A stretch of 64,000 bases of DNA from Nematostella vectensis (GCF_932526225.1 NC_064044.1:16061453-16125452), one strand, 5' to 3'. Positions 11,770 to 22,110 are shown, counted from the stretch's first letter. Made by a program: numbers and translations. Notes: a model not told the origin generated them from the letters alone.

Positions 11770-12530
11770 TTTTATGGCTCTTCCTGGGAAGGGGCTGTTA
11801 AAGACATGTCTACCACCTACTTTCTGAGGACATTCATCCCAACAATTTATTTTCAACAAACATTGTCCATCGTGTTTTATCTATTTTCACAAATGACAGA
11901 CAACAATGCTCACCATAAGTGGCGTATGGTTTCTCTTGAATTCAGTTCAAGAGAAGCCAATTGCAGATTAATTTTCCTACTACATCCGAAAAGAGCAGCT
12001 AAAAAATATAACAGATAATTACGAATCTGCTCCAATACCCACCGTAAAACCGTGAGTTCCCCTTTTGCAAAAAGTGGTCACAAACACATTGTATCCATCC
12101 ATATATAAGGACGCATTTTCTGAAGAGACGACGAAAAGAGCGACCCCAGCTCGTAATCTCGATATTTATTTGACATGTCTGATGATTACAAAAAACAACC
12201 ATAAAAAGTTTTGTGAAATAATTTTGATCCAATCAGTGTCTCGCTTAGTGCACTCAAGTATTACTGGCTTTCCAACCAGACCAAGTCGCGACACAAGGCA
12301 GGCGACCGCACTAGGCGATATAGAGCATGCATCTGATTGGCGCAGAAAGGTGGTCTGACTGGCGGAACAGAAAAGCTATATTGGAAACGGAATTATTTCC
12401 TTGTAGATTATCGTTCACTCTAAGTATTCAATATATAAATCATGATGAGTTTGTAGTGAAGAGTAACTTACGACCATAAAAGTAACCATAGCAACGCATG
12501 ACATACCTAGATAAACCCTTTTTTCACTTT
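11770..12530. other. Intergenic sequence
   Basis: Mixed-composition sequence between the UPF0728 gene and the GC-rich viral block. I see no gene, RNA or element that I can support. Confidence 0.5.
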
Positions 12531-12729
12531 ATATATATTATCGAAGAGCCGACAGAGTAAATTCTTGTAGTCCACGTCTTTCTACGGTGTCTATTACCGG
12601 GGGGGACTGGGGGGTTTCATAGAAACGAGTGGGAGGCGCGAATCGCTCCTCCGGGCCTCCCAGCTCAGTCTTAGGCTTGCGAGCCAGCCCCATTCCAGGA
12701 TAGGGGGGGAGGGGGGGTTTCAGTGGCAC

Positions 12730-12880
12730 CGAAACGCGTTTCGCGTAGACTAACAGTTGCTGGTTATTAATCTACGTAGGGACCACTTCGCGTAGATGGG
12801 TAAATCTACGCAAGACACACTCCGCGTAGAAGGGTAATTAGCGATGGTTAGCAACCATTAATCTATGTCGGGGACGCCAG
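12730..12880. repeat. CGCGTAGA/TCTACG repeat cluster at the left edge of the viral block
   Basis: Three copies of TTCGCGTAGA/CTCCGCGTAGA-like sequence on the plus strand alternate with inverted TCTACG copies and two related TTATTAATCTACG / CCATTAATCTATG segments. The cluster sits where composition changes from host-like to GC-rich coding. It may be a remnant of a viral terminal repeat or replication origin; the matching right end was not found. Confidence 0.55.
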
Positions 12881-13022
12881 CGCCTTGTGCTAGGACCTGA
12901 GGGCCGTGAAAACGAGGAACGTGGACTGGGCCGCCAACCTACGGAGCGCGGAATAACCGTTTTTCGGCCGTAAATTCAAAGCCGCTGGGGTGGCGTTTAA
13001 ACCTGAGTTTTACTCAGCTCAC

Positions 13023-13686
13023 CTAGCTCCAGAACTCCTCGCGAAATTCTCGCAGCCTCTTTTTCATCTTTTCGCGTGTCTCCAGGGAGGACCATTTCCT
13101 GCTTTTTTTCTCACGCGGTGCAAGGCCGTGTCGAGCTCTGATAGCGGCCTTGAGCGCGTAGTATCTCTCTTGTTCCTGAAGTATTAGCCGAAACTCTTCG
13201 TCTGAGATATGCCCGTCCTGCAGAGCCTTAGAGACAAGCTCGCTGATCGAGTTTTTCTTACTCTCCGCTAAAACCATCGTGTTTAGCCACCTTGCTCGTA
13301 AGACCCCTAGAGACTACCCCCGCGCCCGCGCCCACGACACCGACCAGCCCAGCGACCCCTGCCAGCGGACCGCCGATCAGAACCCCTATCCCACTCAGAG
13401 AGGCCCCCACCCCGGCGCTGGAAAGCGCCCCTGCAGCGATGCCGGATGCCACAGACACAGCATGGGTAAAGGCAAAGGCGCGCTTGTACTTCTTCCGCAC
13501 CTTTCGATGATGCGTTATCTCGTTGTCTAGGACCGCCTGAGTGTCACATATTTTCTGGAGTCGGAAGCTTTGCACGTCGCCGCCGATGCTTGCCGGAGCG
13601 GCAGGCGTCATGTGCGTACCCTTCGGGGGGCAGACGCTGGGAAGCGAGGGGTATATGGCACCGCTGCTAACGTCGCTGTTTGCCAT
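13023..13686 (-). pseudogene. Small virion-type protein with glycine-zipper membrane segment, split by a frameshift
   Basis: The first frame (13686-13258, 142 residues) has a disordered N-terminus, a helical segment FRLQKICDTQAVLDNEI, a basic stretch HHRKVRKKYKRAF and a long Gly/Ala-rich hydrophobic region (SVASGIAAGALSSAGVGASL, then GVLIGGPLAGVAG). The second frame (13277-13023) starts four bases before the stop of the first and carries LQDGHISDEEFRLILQEQE plus a basic tail. In the family as I recall it these parts form one protein, so a frameshift at about 13,262-13,280 is the likely break; an ATGA-type overlap of two genes cannot be excluded. A membrane-active minor virion role is inference. 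Confidence 0.6.
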
Positions 13687-13702
13687 GCTTGTTGTGTCGG
13701 GC

Positions 13703-14379
13703 CTAGGTTAGCTCTAATACGGGGCGAACGGGCTTGTCCTTAAAGTCCACCCGTCTACCGCGGTCATCCCTGATCCATATTTGGATACTCGAGACAAACT
13801 CAGAGGAAGATGCTGCGACACAAACGGGGATGTTGGGCCCATAGACGGCTTTCTCGTGCGGCCTCCCGTAGTTTTCTAGGCAAGCGAGAACGTTTGAAGG
13901 CTCGTCTTTGGCGAGGCATTGCGTGCGGTCTACGATATCGCAGAAGATGTATAGGGCCTCTATTTTCGGCAAAGTCACCTTAAGTGGGGGCCCCCCAAGG
14001 GCAGTGCGAGGCCCCGCCCCCCCAACTGATCGTCTTTAGCCTCTAGGCCAAATAGTGCGCAAAGCTCGGCATTCAGGAACGCAACGCCTTTGGACATGAG
14101 CGCGATCTTCCCGGTGAGGGGATCCAGCTTCGCGGTCAGAATCTTGCTTTAAGCGCGGTTGATCGTTTCTACGATGGACTCGGCCGTGTGGTGCCCGGCT
14201 GGCAGAGTAGCGACGGGCGGGAGGGCGGCTATAGTCGTTATCTGATGCTCCCGCTCGAGATTATACCAGCTGTTAAACAGCGAGCACTGCCGGAGCGCCA
14301 CGAAGCGTGGGCGCCTTATCCGCCGCTCGAAGAAGAGCGTCTGTTCGCCTCCGGTGAACACAGTATGTTGGACCACCAT
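13703..14379 (-). pseudogene. Putative minor (penton-like) capsid protein, broken twice
   Basis: Three parts lie in order on the minus strand. Residues 1-76 (14379-14149, starting MVVQHTVFTGGEQTLFFERR) end at an in-frame TAA. The same frame continues with KLDPLTGKIALMSKGVAFL until a run of seven G near 14025. Beyond it the other frame carries LPKIEALYIFCDIVDR, then VYGPNIPVCVAASSSE, WIRDDRGRRVDF and VRPVLELT, ending at 13703. A C-terminal domain of this sort, with beta-strand-like segments ending in VLELT, is what I would expect of a single jelly-roll minor capsid protein beside a major capsid gene. One nonsense codon and one homopolymer frameshift are directly visible. Confidence 0.55.
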
Positions 14380-14421
14380 TGTGTTGAATATAGCCCGCCT
14401 TCGTGTTTAATAGGGCTGAGC

Positions 14422-15969
14422 ATGGATTGGGAAGGCTGGCGGATGCTGAACGAGGAGGCGATTCCCCGAAGGGAGGAGGAAGAGACGAAGAAGGCGGCAG
14501 TTGCGGCGGGAGCCTCTATAGCCGAACATATCAAACACGCTATAGCCGAACAAGTCAAACGCGCAAAAACCGGTTTCCCTAGGTCTCTGACCCTCGCGAA
14601 AAAGCTGCTCTACGCCGTGCCCGCGAACCCCGTGGAGAGCACGGCCTCAGACCTCACCCCACTACTCACGCAGCTAGAGATACACGTGGCTGAGGACAAA
14701 TCATTCACGACTAGGGTCCGAGACATATTCAAAGAGACAGTAGTCACGCACAAGTCAGCCAAGGAGTCTCGCCGGTGGCTATCGGAGCCTTCCTACGGGT
14801 ACTGGCCACAGCAACTCAACTTTGCGGTCTGGTGCGCAACCGCCGGATGTGGGGTGTCCCTAGTCGACCCCGCTTTTGCCACGCTACCCTCTGTCATCAG
14901 GGGATTTCTAAGGTTTCACGTCTACTTTACCACCCGGAGGATACTCTACGAGCTCGGCGCCCCCCTGCCTGGCGACAGCCCGTTCACGCAAAAAGGTAAC
15001 CCCTACAAGAAGGCCGCTTTCGAGCGTCTATGTATAGAGTTCGGTTTGCCGCGTAAGCCGGACTTCCGATGGAAAGGCGGGCGGAACCACGGGCTAGGCG
15101 ATGTGTTTGTGTTCTACCCGGGGGAGGGGTATCGCAACGTGCACGTGATCCGTGGCTACAACACGGCGGCGGACGAGTACCCGAGCCACCTCAATCTGTT
15201 TAGCAACGAAGGTGGGACGTACAATAGTGGGAAGCAGGTGGGTTACATACGCAACGACGACCACGGGGGCGTGCAATATAGCTGGTTTGCGCCTCCCAAA
15301 GGTGAGGGGCTGACGAAAGCAGGGCTAGGAAGACTCGATCGCTCGGTCGAGGCGTTCGTCTACACAGTGCTTGGCGCGCAGGTAAACGTCCGTTTCTCTA
15401 TCGCGGGGGCCGGTGGGCCGGCCGTGGAGGCGCAGGCGGAGTTCACGAAGCTGCTTGAAGACGCGATCATAGAAAACGACATCGCTCAAAGCGTGCAAAG
15501 GTACCAGTTAGCCGTGCAGGAGGCCAAGGTGAGACTGAGTCTTGCGGTCGCACCAGGAGTGTGGCTGATGCCGAGCGATCTGGTGATAAACACGCAAAGC
15601 GTCGTGGGCTACAACAATAAGCTGCAGAAAGCCACAGACTCCATGACGCTCGGCGCAAATGCGATCAACACCGAGACAAAGCCAGTCGGTGCTCATAACA
15701 TGGCCGGTAGGCATCCTAGGGTGCAACACGTGACTGATCCAGGGATCGACCGCGTGCCGTCCCAGCGGCGAAGCAAGGCTTCCGCCCCTGCGAAAGTGCA
15801 CGCAGAGGGCGCGGCGCCTGCCCCCTCTTCACGTATGCATGCTGCGCATAGCATGACTGCCGCCGGAACGGCAAGCGCACCCGAACCGGGCGAAAAAGGT
15901 GACCACACCGCCCTCAAGGCGGGGTTGTCGGCACTCGCGGTGGCCGCGGCGTATTACTTGTTCCGATGA
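14422..15969 (+). CDS. Large conserved element protein with C-terminal membrane anchor
   Basis: 515 residues from the ATG at 14422. I prefer this to upstream in-frame starts because the region before it is the opposite-strand minor capsid gene. The N-terminal 100 residues are charged and helical. A central globular part includes YWPQQLNFAVWCATAGCG, FHVYFTTRRILYELG, RNHGLGDVFVFYPGEGYRN and VEAFVYTVLGAQVNVRFSI. The C-terminal 120 residues are low-complexity (Ala/Pro/Ser) and end in a hydrophobic helix LKAGLSALAVAAAYYLFR. I recognise the family from cnidarian gene predictions but know no function. Its position between capsid genes and the tail anchor suggest a virion or egress protein. It contains the peptide MHAAHSM, shared with the next gene. 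The frame is intact. Confidence 0.72.
   Translation: MDWEGWRMLNEEAIPRREEEETKKAAVAAGASIAEHIKHAIAEQVKRAKTGFPRSLTLAKKLLYAVPANPVESTASDLTPLLTQLEIHVAEDKSFTTRVRDIFKETVVTHKSAKESRRWLSEPSYGYWPQQLNFAVWCATAGCGVSLVDPAFATLPSVIRGFLRFHVYFTTRRILYELGAPLPGDSPFTQKGNPYKKAAFERLCIEFGLPRKPDFRWKGGRNHGLGDVFVFYPGEGYRNVHVIRGYNTAADEYPSHLNLFSNEGGTYNSGKQVGYIRNDDHGGVQYSWFAPPKGEGLTKAGLGRLDRSVEAFVYTVLGAQVNVRFSIAGAGGPAVEAQAEFTKLLEDAIIENDIAQSVQRYQLAVQEAKVRLSLAVAPGVWLMPSDLVINTQSVVGYNNKLQKATDSMTLGANAINTETKPVGAHNMAGRHPRVQHVTDPGIDRVPSQRRSKASAPAKVHAEGAAPAPSSRMHAAHSMTAAGTASAPEPGEKGDHTALKAGLSALAVAAAYYLFR
15833..15855 (+). repeat. 23-bp inverted repeat, left copy
   Basis: The 23 bases at 15833-15855 (core ATGCATGCTGCGCATAGC) are exactly complementary to 16747-16769. 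They code for MHAAHSM here. Confidence 0.95.
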
Positions 15970-16905
15970 TTGCTTTGCATTCGACGAACCAAGAACGCGG
16001 CTACGGCTAGAATGAGCAGCCACGCATTTACGCCAAGGAATTTCACCGCTTCTACTGCAGCCTTAAACACGAAGTTTGCGATGCTGCCTACTAGCCCAGG
16101 AAGAAGCTCGCCTAGCTTTTTCCCGATAGCCTTAAGCCCGTTACCGAACCCTCTGGCCACGGAGGAGAGCGACTTGCCGAGCGACGTCACAATGGCCGCG
16201 ATCGTCGTCGCTACGGCCAACTCGATAGCGGTGACGGTAAAGCCGTACTTTTTGAAGATGGCTTTGATGCGCTCGCTTAGCGGCTTTTGGTTCTCGAGCT
16301 CTCGGTTTTTGCGTTTTAGTTCGTCAATCTCGGACAGCCTCTCCTTGTTGTGCTCACGGGCCTCTTGGCGGCGACTCTCTGACGTGTTAGGGTCGTCGAT
16401 GGTCTCCCTGTCTGTGGCTACCACCCCTCGCAGCTCTTGGACTGGTTCTGTGTTCTCCTGGATGACCGCGTCTATCTCTGCCACGGACCCCATCCCCAGC
16501 TTAAAGCCTTTCAGCTTTGCAACGTCCTGTCGAACGCCCCCGTCCTCATTGAACAGCTGACTTGGTTTAGCCCAACCCCCTTTGCCGAGGTTACGAACCC
16601 GTATTAGCGTCTTCCCCCTCTGGTCTGACTGGAACCGTATCAGATTCTTGTCTGGGTATTTCTCCCTGAGGGACTGGAGACCGAGTCTTGTCGCTGCACC
16701 CTCTGTGGTGAACGAGGTTTCAGCGGTCGTTTGCGTTGCGCGTAGCCATGCTATGCGCAGCATGCATACTCGATGACGTGCTCGTCATTGGGATCGACTC
16801 CCCATCGTCGGGGTCAAACGGGATAAGGGGCGTCGTCTCGTCGTCCCCCGCTCCGCGATCGGCGGACGCACCCGGCAAGGTATCGTCAATGTCAACATCA
16901 CCCAT
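15954..16905 (-). pseudogene. Coiled-coil membrane protein of element 1, one frameshift
   Basis: The gene starts at ATG 16905 with an acidic, disordered N-terminus (GDVDIDDTLPGASADRG) that runs through MHAAHSM and stops near 16720. The rest continues in another frame from about 16763 to 15954 (269 residues): LREKYPDKNLIRFQ, GKTLIRVRNLGKGGWAKPSQ, then a long Glu/Lys/Arg coiled coil (about residues 95-160), a hydrophobic segment (AIELAVATTIAAIVTSLGKS), a glycine-rich amphipathic region and a C-terminal membrane helix (NAWLLILAVAAFLVRRM). The stop overlaps the convergent upstream gene by 16 bases. The frameshift lies between about 16,720 and 16,765, at the 23-bp repeat. A virion membrane or fusion-assisting role is only inference. 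Confidence 0.62.
16747..16769 (-). repeat. 23-bp inverted repeat, right copy
   Basis: Exact reverse complement of 15833-15855. On the minus strand it again reads MHAAHSM in the coiled-coil membrane protein gene. Confidence 0.95.
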
Positions 16906-17028
16906 GATGCGTGCGCATAACTCGTGCTATGCTATATTAGACATGTCTAACAGTCCGCACCATAGCCACGCGGCTTCGTACTTTATGTATACATACGTAT
17001 ACGATATATAATATACGTAATTTACGTA
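16906..17028. promoter_or_regulatory. Divergent promoter between the membrane-protein gene and the capsid gene
   Basis: This is the only clearly AT-rich gap inside element 1. It contains GTATACATACGTATAC and GATATATAATATACG (about 16985-17015), TATA-like on both strands and partly palindromic, placed 15-50 bases before the capsid ATG at 17029. Confidence 0.5.
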
Positions 17029-18276
17029 ATGTCAGTCAGCGAAAAACTTGACCCCCAACGAACACCCAGAACTCCTCTGGGGTTGAAGGCCGAGAGAACT
17101 GTTTAACTGGGTCATACTCAACCCGTCAACGGCATCCCCAGGCGAGACGCTATATGTGGCGGTCCCAAAGCTATCGGAAGGAGTCACGCTCGTGCCTGGC
17201 TCCTTGAGGGTCGGTTTCGATCTCTCCATCTCAGGCAATGCAAATAATACCGTCGTGAACAACGTCGGCCGAAATCTCGTGAGCCGCCTGAAAATCACAA
17301 TTGCAGGAGAAACGCTCCAGGACACCAACCGCCACGACGTCTTCAAGACGTATGAGGAGCTTTACCTGTCCAAGGTCGAGAGAGAGAAGACCGCCTGTAG
17401 CAGGGCATACAGTCAGAAAACATGCGCAAGCTTCGCTCCAAGGCTGGCGATAAAGCGACTAGTAACGCCAAGGAGAACGCTCTAAACGCCGCCCACGGGG
17501 CGAAGTACACCGTCCCGCTAGACCATTCTCTGCTGACGGACCACGGCGTACTGTACCCAAGGGCGCTCTCCGAGGCGCTGCTCTTCGAGAACACGCTCGC
17601 AACGGTTGACCAGGTAGTAGTCGGAAGCGATGCTACCAAATTATCCTATGGCATCAAAAATCTAGAGCTGGAATACGAAAGCCTGAGGGACGACAACCTC
17701 GCCCGGTCTGCAGCCGCCGCCTACCAAAACGGCACAACGTTCTTCTACGAGCAAGTGAACCTTCACGACGGGACGGACAGCATAATCAACGAGAGTGTCA
17801 ACATGCCGCGAAGGTCTATGAGTGGTCTGTTGCTCCTCTTTGTGGAGCCATACACGGCAGGGGCTCGCGACTCTGAGAAGTTCGTGTACCCCGACATCAA
17901 GAGCGTTCGCGTTACAATCGACGGCATGCCAAACAAGGTCTTCAGCCAGGGGCTGCGCCCCACGGATTTCTGGAGGGAGGCGAAAAGGTGGTTCGTCCGC
18001 CCCTCCCCGGGGGGGCACAGCGGAGCGCCTGCCGCCCCGGCAATCGGCCCCGAGTCGTTCTATGGCGATAACAAGTTTGCTCTGTGGATCGACCTTCGAA
18101 CGACAGTGCTATCCATGGGGGCGGTCTCCGATTGGTCAATACCCAACACGGTGTGCACCTCGAGATAAAACGCACGGCAAGCGGCACGGGTGCCGTAAAC
18201 TGTCACGTGTTTGTGGTGGCCGACGCCCAAATGAACCTTATGAACGGACAGCTAGAGTCCATACAATACTTAGCAC
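17029..18276 (+). pseudogene. Major capsid protein (double jelly-roll type), three frameshifts
   Basis: The ATG at 17029 follows the AT-rich divergent promoter. Coding potential moves between frames: a short N-terminal piece stops at about 17104. The second piece (about 17105-17485) has FDLSISGNANNTVVNNVGRN and LVSRLKITIAGETLQD. The third (17422-18168) has KYTVPLDHSLLTDHGVLYP, VNMPRRSMSGLLLLFVEPYT and FVYPDIKSVRVTIDGMPNK. The last (about 18110-18276) has NTQHGVHLEIKRTASG and CHVFVVADAQ. Frame changes fall near 17,100, 17,400-17,430 and 18,110 (a G-run). The beta-rich pattern and adjacency to the packaging ATPase support a major capsid protein of the Polinton-like virus class. The family call is from memory; a structure prediction would settle it. 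Confidence 0.68.
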
Positions 18277-18312
18277 AGACACGAAGTGCGCGAAGCGCTG
18301 CGGCAGCGCGGT

Positions 18313-18883
18313 ATGGACCCGAAAAACATCCCATTTAACGCTCTCATCGTGGGCCCGACGTCATGCGGGAAGACCCGATTCATAGTGGACCGGCTGCGCG
18401 GCCCTTTCCGGGGCAAGTTTGACTACATCGTACTCATGTGCCCTACCTTTGTCTACAACAAAACATACGACGGCTTCGGCGAGGACGACAATCGTCTGTT
18501 TGTCATCGCACCTGAGGCGGGTGAGATCGACATACTGCTGAGGTTTGTCTCCGTTCTCTTCGAAGGCACTAATACGCTAATCATACTCGACGACTGACCA
18601 GCTCGTCAACTTGGCGTTCAGCGCGCGCCACTTGGGTATTAGCGTGTGGGTGATCACGCAGCAGCTCACCAGCATCATGAAGCCGTTCCGTGAGAACATC
18701 GCGGCCTTGGTGGTCTTCTATACCCCGAGCAAGGCGGACATGAAAGCTATCCTGCATGACTACGGCGCGGAGCTCTCAGAAGAGAAGATGAAGGAGTACA
18801 TGAAGGCCCTCAAAACGAAAAAGTTCTCGAAGTTAGAGTTTTGCTTGCGTCACCCTTATACCATCGCCCTAGTTGAACGGTAA
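18313..18883 (+). pseudogene. A32-like (FtsK/HerA) DNA-packaging ATPase with small internal deletion
   Basis: From ATG 18313 the frame shows Walker A (GPTSCGKTRF), then GPFRGKFDYIVLMCPTF and Walker B (TNTLIILDD) directly followed by a TGA at 18595. The remainder resumes in a different frame at about 18600 with LAFSARHLGISVWVITQQ (sensor motif after Walker B) and the C-terminal FRENIAALVVFYTPS and FCLRHPYTIALVER. The segment expected just after Walker B is missing, so a short out-of-frame deletion of roughly a dozen codons, rather than a plain nonsense change, explains the break. In the virus this motor pumps DNA into the capsid. It lies immediately downstream of the capsid gene on the same strand. 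Confidence 0.8.
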
Positions 18884-18953
18884 GCGCAGTAAACCACCAC
18901 CCTAGGGCATAACGCATTGATCACACGTGTTGCACCTTAACCACGGCAGGGGG

Positions 18954-19500
18954 TGCATGATGAGCGACGAATACTTTAAGAGTCTTCTTGAGGGGGGCGC
19001 CGCCGGCCTCCCGGCCGTCGAGTCGTTCGACTGCTCGACGCATCCTGCCGAAACGGCAACCGGAGGTGAGCAAACTGAGGTAGCAGACGCGAGGGAGAAA
19101 CTCGCGATTCTCGTAGCCTCGGGGAAGTCGAGAGAAATGGTAGGCAAGGCCCTGACTCACGACGACGTCAAAACGCATGAGTGCCGAGGAGGTGAGGAAG
19201 TACGAGAAGCGATACGAGACCGCTCTAGCCAGCCGGACTACAGACGCCCTGGCAGACAGCTTTCTGAAGCTTACGACCAAGCTAGTAGGCATGGCGCTCC
19301 CGACAGACAGTGTGGTCGATCTTCACAATGACCTAGTGTCCGACTACATCATCAACAACGAGCTCCGCACATTGTGCGGAAGCCTGTCTCTACGCTGCGG
19401 TCGTTTGATGGCTTTAGCCGTCGGGGCGTTACACGTAGCACGTCATGTGAACACCGCCGGAACAGCAAGCGCTGACGCGCGGTGTCAACACGAGGTAGCA
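18954..19500 (+). pseudogene. Unknown element-1 protein downstream of the ATPase, one frameshift
   Basis: A double ATG at 18954/18957 opens with SDEYFKSLLEGGAAGLP, followed by an acidic region, then ASGKSREMVGKALTHDDVKT. At about 19172 the frame changes and continues with SAEEVRKYEKRYETALASRT, LKLTTKLVGMALP, LVSDYIINNELRTL and a hydrophobic LMALAVGALHVARHV, open to 19635 but of unclear end. The frame then collides with the convergent polymerase-helicase gene. Helical, possibly membrane-associated; no function recognised. It carries the peptide TAGTASA, which resembles TAAGTASA in the 14,422 gene. Confidence 0.5.
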
Positions 19501-19509
19501 GTCGCGGAC

Positions 19510-22110
19510 TCACCAGTGGTTTGCCCGCAAACGCACAGTGGCGAGGTCGTTCTCGGGGGTGAGCACCACAACGTTGCGGCCGCGGAACATGCTCATCGCC
19601 CACTCGGTCTTCCCCGATCCTCCTTGGCCGGCTAGATACATCTTCGCAGAGGTTGTGGCCACTAGATCTCACGGCAGACTCGGCGCAGTGCTTGGCTCCC
19701 TAGCCAAGCTCTCCGACTTCTTCGGACCATAAGCCGCTTCGGGTCGCCACTCGTACCCAGGCTTCTTGTGGCGCCACTCTCCATACCTCGGATTTCGCTC
19801 TACGAGCTTTACACTACTGGGCACCGCCTTTGCGTATATGGCGTCTGTCAACACTCGGAGGACGTCTTCGCGAGGGATCCGCCTCAACATGCGTCGCAAC
19901 GCTATGTTTGTGTACGCCAAGACGAAGGCCCTGATATGGTACCATTGTGAGCGCCGGACACCGTCTTTGTATTGGATCAGATGAGCCCCGTCGGCATGCT
20001 CGAAGTTGAGTAAGTGGTCGGTGCCCGCAAGGAGGTTTGTCAGATACGCGGCTTCTTCACGGTCGCGGACTACGATCGAGGACTCGTCGCCATGGCGAGC
20101 GCACTTGCCTACGAAACGGACAGCGAGATCTCGACCCTCAGTGTACTGCGAGTCTTCGCCGCCGGGGCGGCACGCGATGGAGTGGGGGAACTTGATGGAG
20201 TCCTTTTTTCCGACGCTATACAACACCTCCCTCGCCGTGGCCATGACGAGGTCACCCGAGTCTAACAGGTCCTTGAGCTCTGGCGTGGTGATCCAGCCCT
20301 CGTTTTGCTCCAAGTGCTGCCCCACCCTCCCGGAAGTGTAGGGGTGGCAGGCCTTAGAGAACTCCCACTCGGTCAGCTGAATGGCCCCGGTCAGTTGAAG
20401 AACCTCGCTTAATGGCCGTCCCACAACATCCGCGATACGATACACGTTCGTAGGGAAACCGTATTTCCGTACCAGATCAATGGCGTCCGAGGCGCCGCCG
20501 AAGACACTGTCCTCGCATCCTAGGTACGCCGCACGCATGTAGATGTGCGCATGAGGCTGCGCCCCTAAGTCTTCCTTGCTATTCCACACTTTGGACTCAA
20601 CCTGCGCCGCTCGCCAGACGTCCCTGTATTTAAGAGGCGTTGGCCTGATGTTCTCTCTTTGGGTCCACTTCTTGAAGCGATACCCTATTGTACCGCCCAT
20701 TGAGTGCGTAGCTTCGGTGTACTCTTGGTAGGCTGGGTGGTCATCAGGGAGCCATTGAGAATCATATCCAGTCTCGTCTGTAAACGCCCTGTCGATAGCC
20801 CATCTGTCTTGTCCCGATCGGTTCAGTTTGCCTTCGTGCGTGACTATAACACGCCCACACAGCCAGATCCTCGTGCTTCTGGGGATCGCCCTGTTTATAA
20901 AGCGAATGAGCACCTCTCGCACTTTTGCCTCGCGCGTTTTTGTGGCGGCACTGATAGCGCGAGGCGCTGCCTTCTCCTGACATAACGAACGAAGCTCCCC
21001 CTCAGCCTCGAAGTCTAGGCAGTGGACGCTTGCGATCGCAGGTGGTTCAGTCGGAAGCTCCGCCCAGGCGTGGTTATTGTGGCAAGCGATGGTGACCCTC
21101 CTCTTATTCTTGTACTTCCCCGAGTCCCACAGGACGTTACCCAGGGCGTCCACGGCTACTAGCTTTATCTCGAGCTTCTTTTCCATCTCAAAGAGGTCTT
21201 CTTTTGTGCATCCCGTAATGGCCAGCTTCTTGTCAAATCGCTCGAGGATCTTGCCTCGTGTCTTGGTTAGACCAAGGGAGCGCGAGGTGCCGCGATTCCT
21301 CAAGAAGTCGGCAACATAGCTCACAACACAGTTAGCGAAGGCGTCGCTCCCCTCTCGCTCAAACATTGGCCCAGGCTCACCATTTTGCTCAGGTAAAGGG
21401 CGAAGCTCGTATCTCACGTAGACGAGGTACTCTCGTCCTTTCTCCCAAATACCCGCATCGATGCCTTCCAGGGCACCGACTGCGATTTGGCCCCCTCTTT
21501 TGACTAACGACCCACCGATCTTGTGCTCCGAGCGCCCTTCCTCCTCTGTGATTGGCGCCAATGGCTCTGCGAGGGCCTTACCAACGACCGTAAAGAGTCT
21601 GTAACGCCGATCGGGGTCCACCATCTCAAGCACCGGTGGCAACACTGCGTTTGCCCGCAGAGACTCCCGCTCGTGCGAGACCCACCACACCGAGCCATCG
21701 TCATTAATATCAGGCCCCCGCATAACCGGCTTTAGAGCAATGACACCTGCTCCACCAAGATCTCGTATCTCCTGGTAAACACCGGCGCTTATGTCTCGGC
21801 CCCGAAGAGTGGCATCCACGCTTGGGAACCGAAGATGGGCGCCCCCGACGAAGAGAGAATAGTACTTCTCGGGGTCTAAGCTCTCTGGGCCCCTTTGCAG
21901 CTGTCCCGACAGCAAAGGGTCGAACTCGCGCCAGACTTCCTCTGTCCACACTTTCGCCGGTACGTGCGGCGTAAGCAGCTTGTGTTTGATATCGTCGAGG
22001 ATGTCCTTGTCCAGGATGTTCTGGACCAGCCCTGCCAGTACGGCGGGCGCCGCTTTGTCACGCATGCTATTGAGAACCTCCTCTATGTAAGCGTCCATGT
22101 TTGGGTACAC
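19510..22110 (-). pseudogene. DNA polymerase fused to a truncated helicase, in-frame stop between them
   Basis: The 813-residue frame starts at ATG 22110. Recognisable parts are GSDAFANCVVSYVADFL, a segment GCTKEDLFEMEKKLEIKLVA, then ITIACHNNHAW-like VTIACHNNHAWAEL, typical of some viral and plasmid family-B polymerases. Near the C-terminus QWYHIRAFVLAYTNIALRRM is followed by RVLTDAIYAK (D at about residue 756), which resembles polymerase motif C with one acidic residue replaced. A TGA at 19669-19671 ends it, yet the same frame continues with a Walker A motif (YLAGQGGSGKTEWAM, 19606-19629) and VVVLTPENDLATVRLRA, an SF1-helicase-like start, until a TGA at 19510. The helicase body is absent. 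Polymerase class (protein-primed B-like) is inference. Confidence 0.62.

Noticed and set aside
14188-14421. Upstream extension of the 515-residue protein to 593 residues
   Set aside because: This segment is antisense to the N-terminus of the minor-capsid gene; the internal ATG at 14422 fits better.
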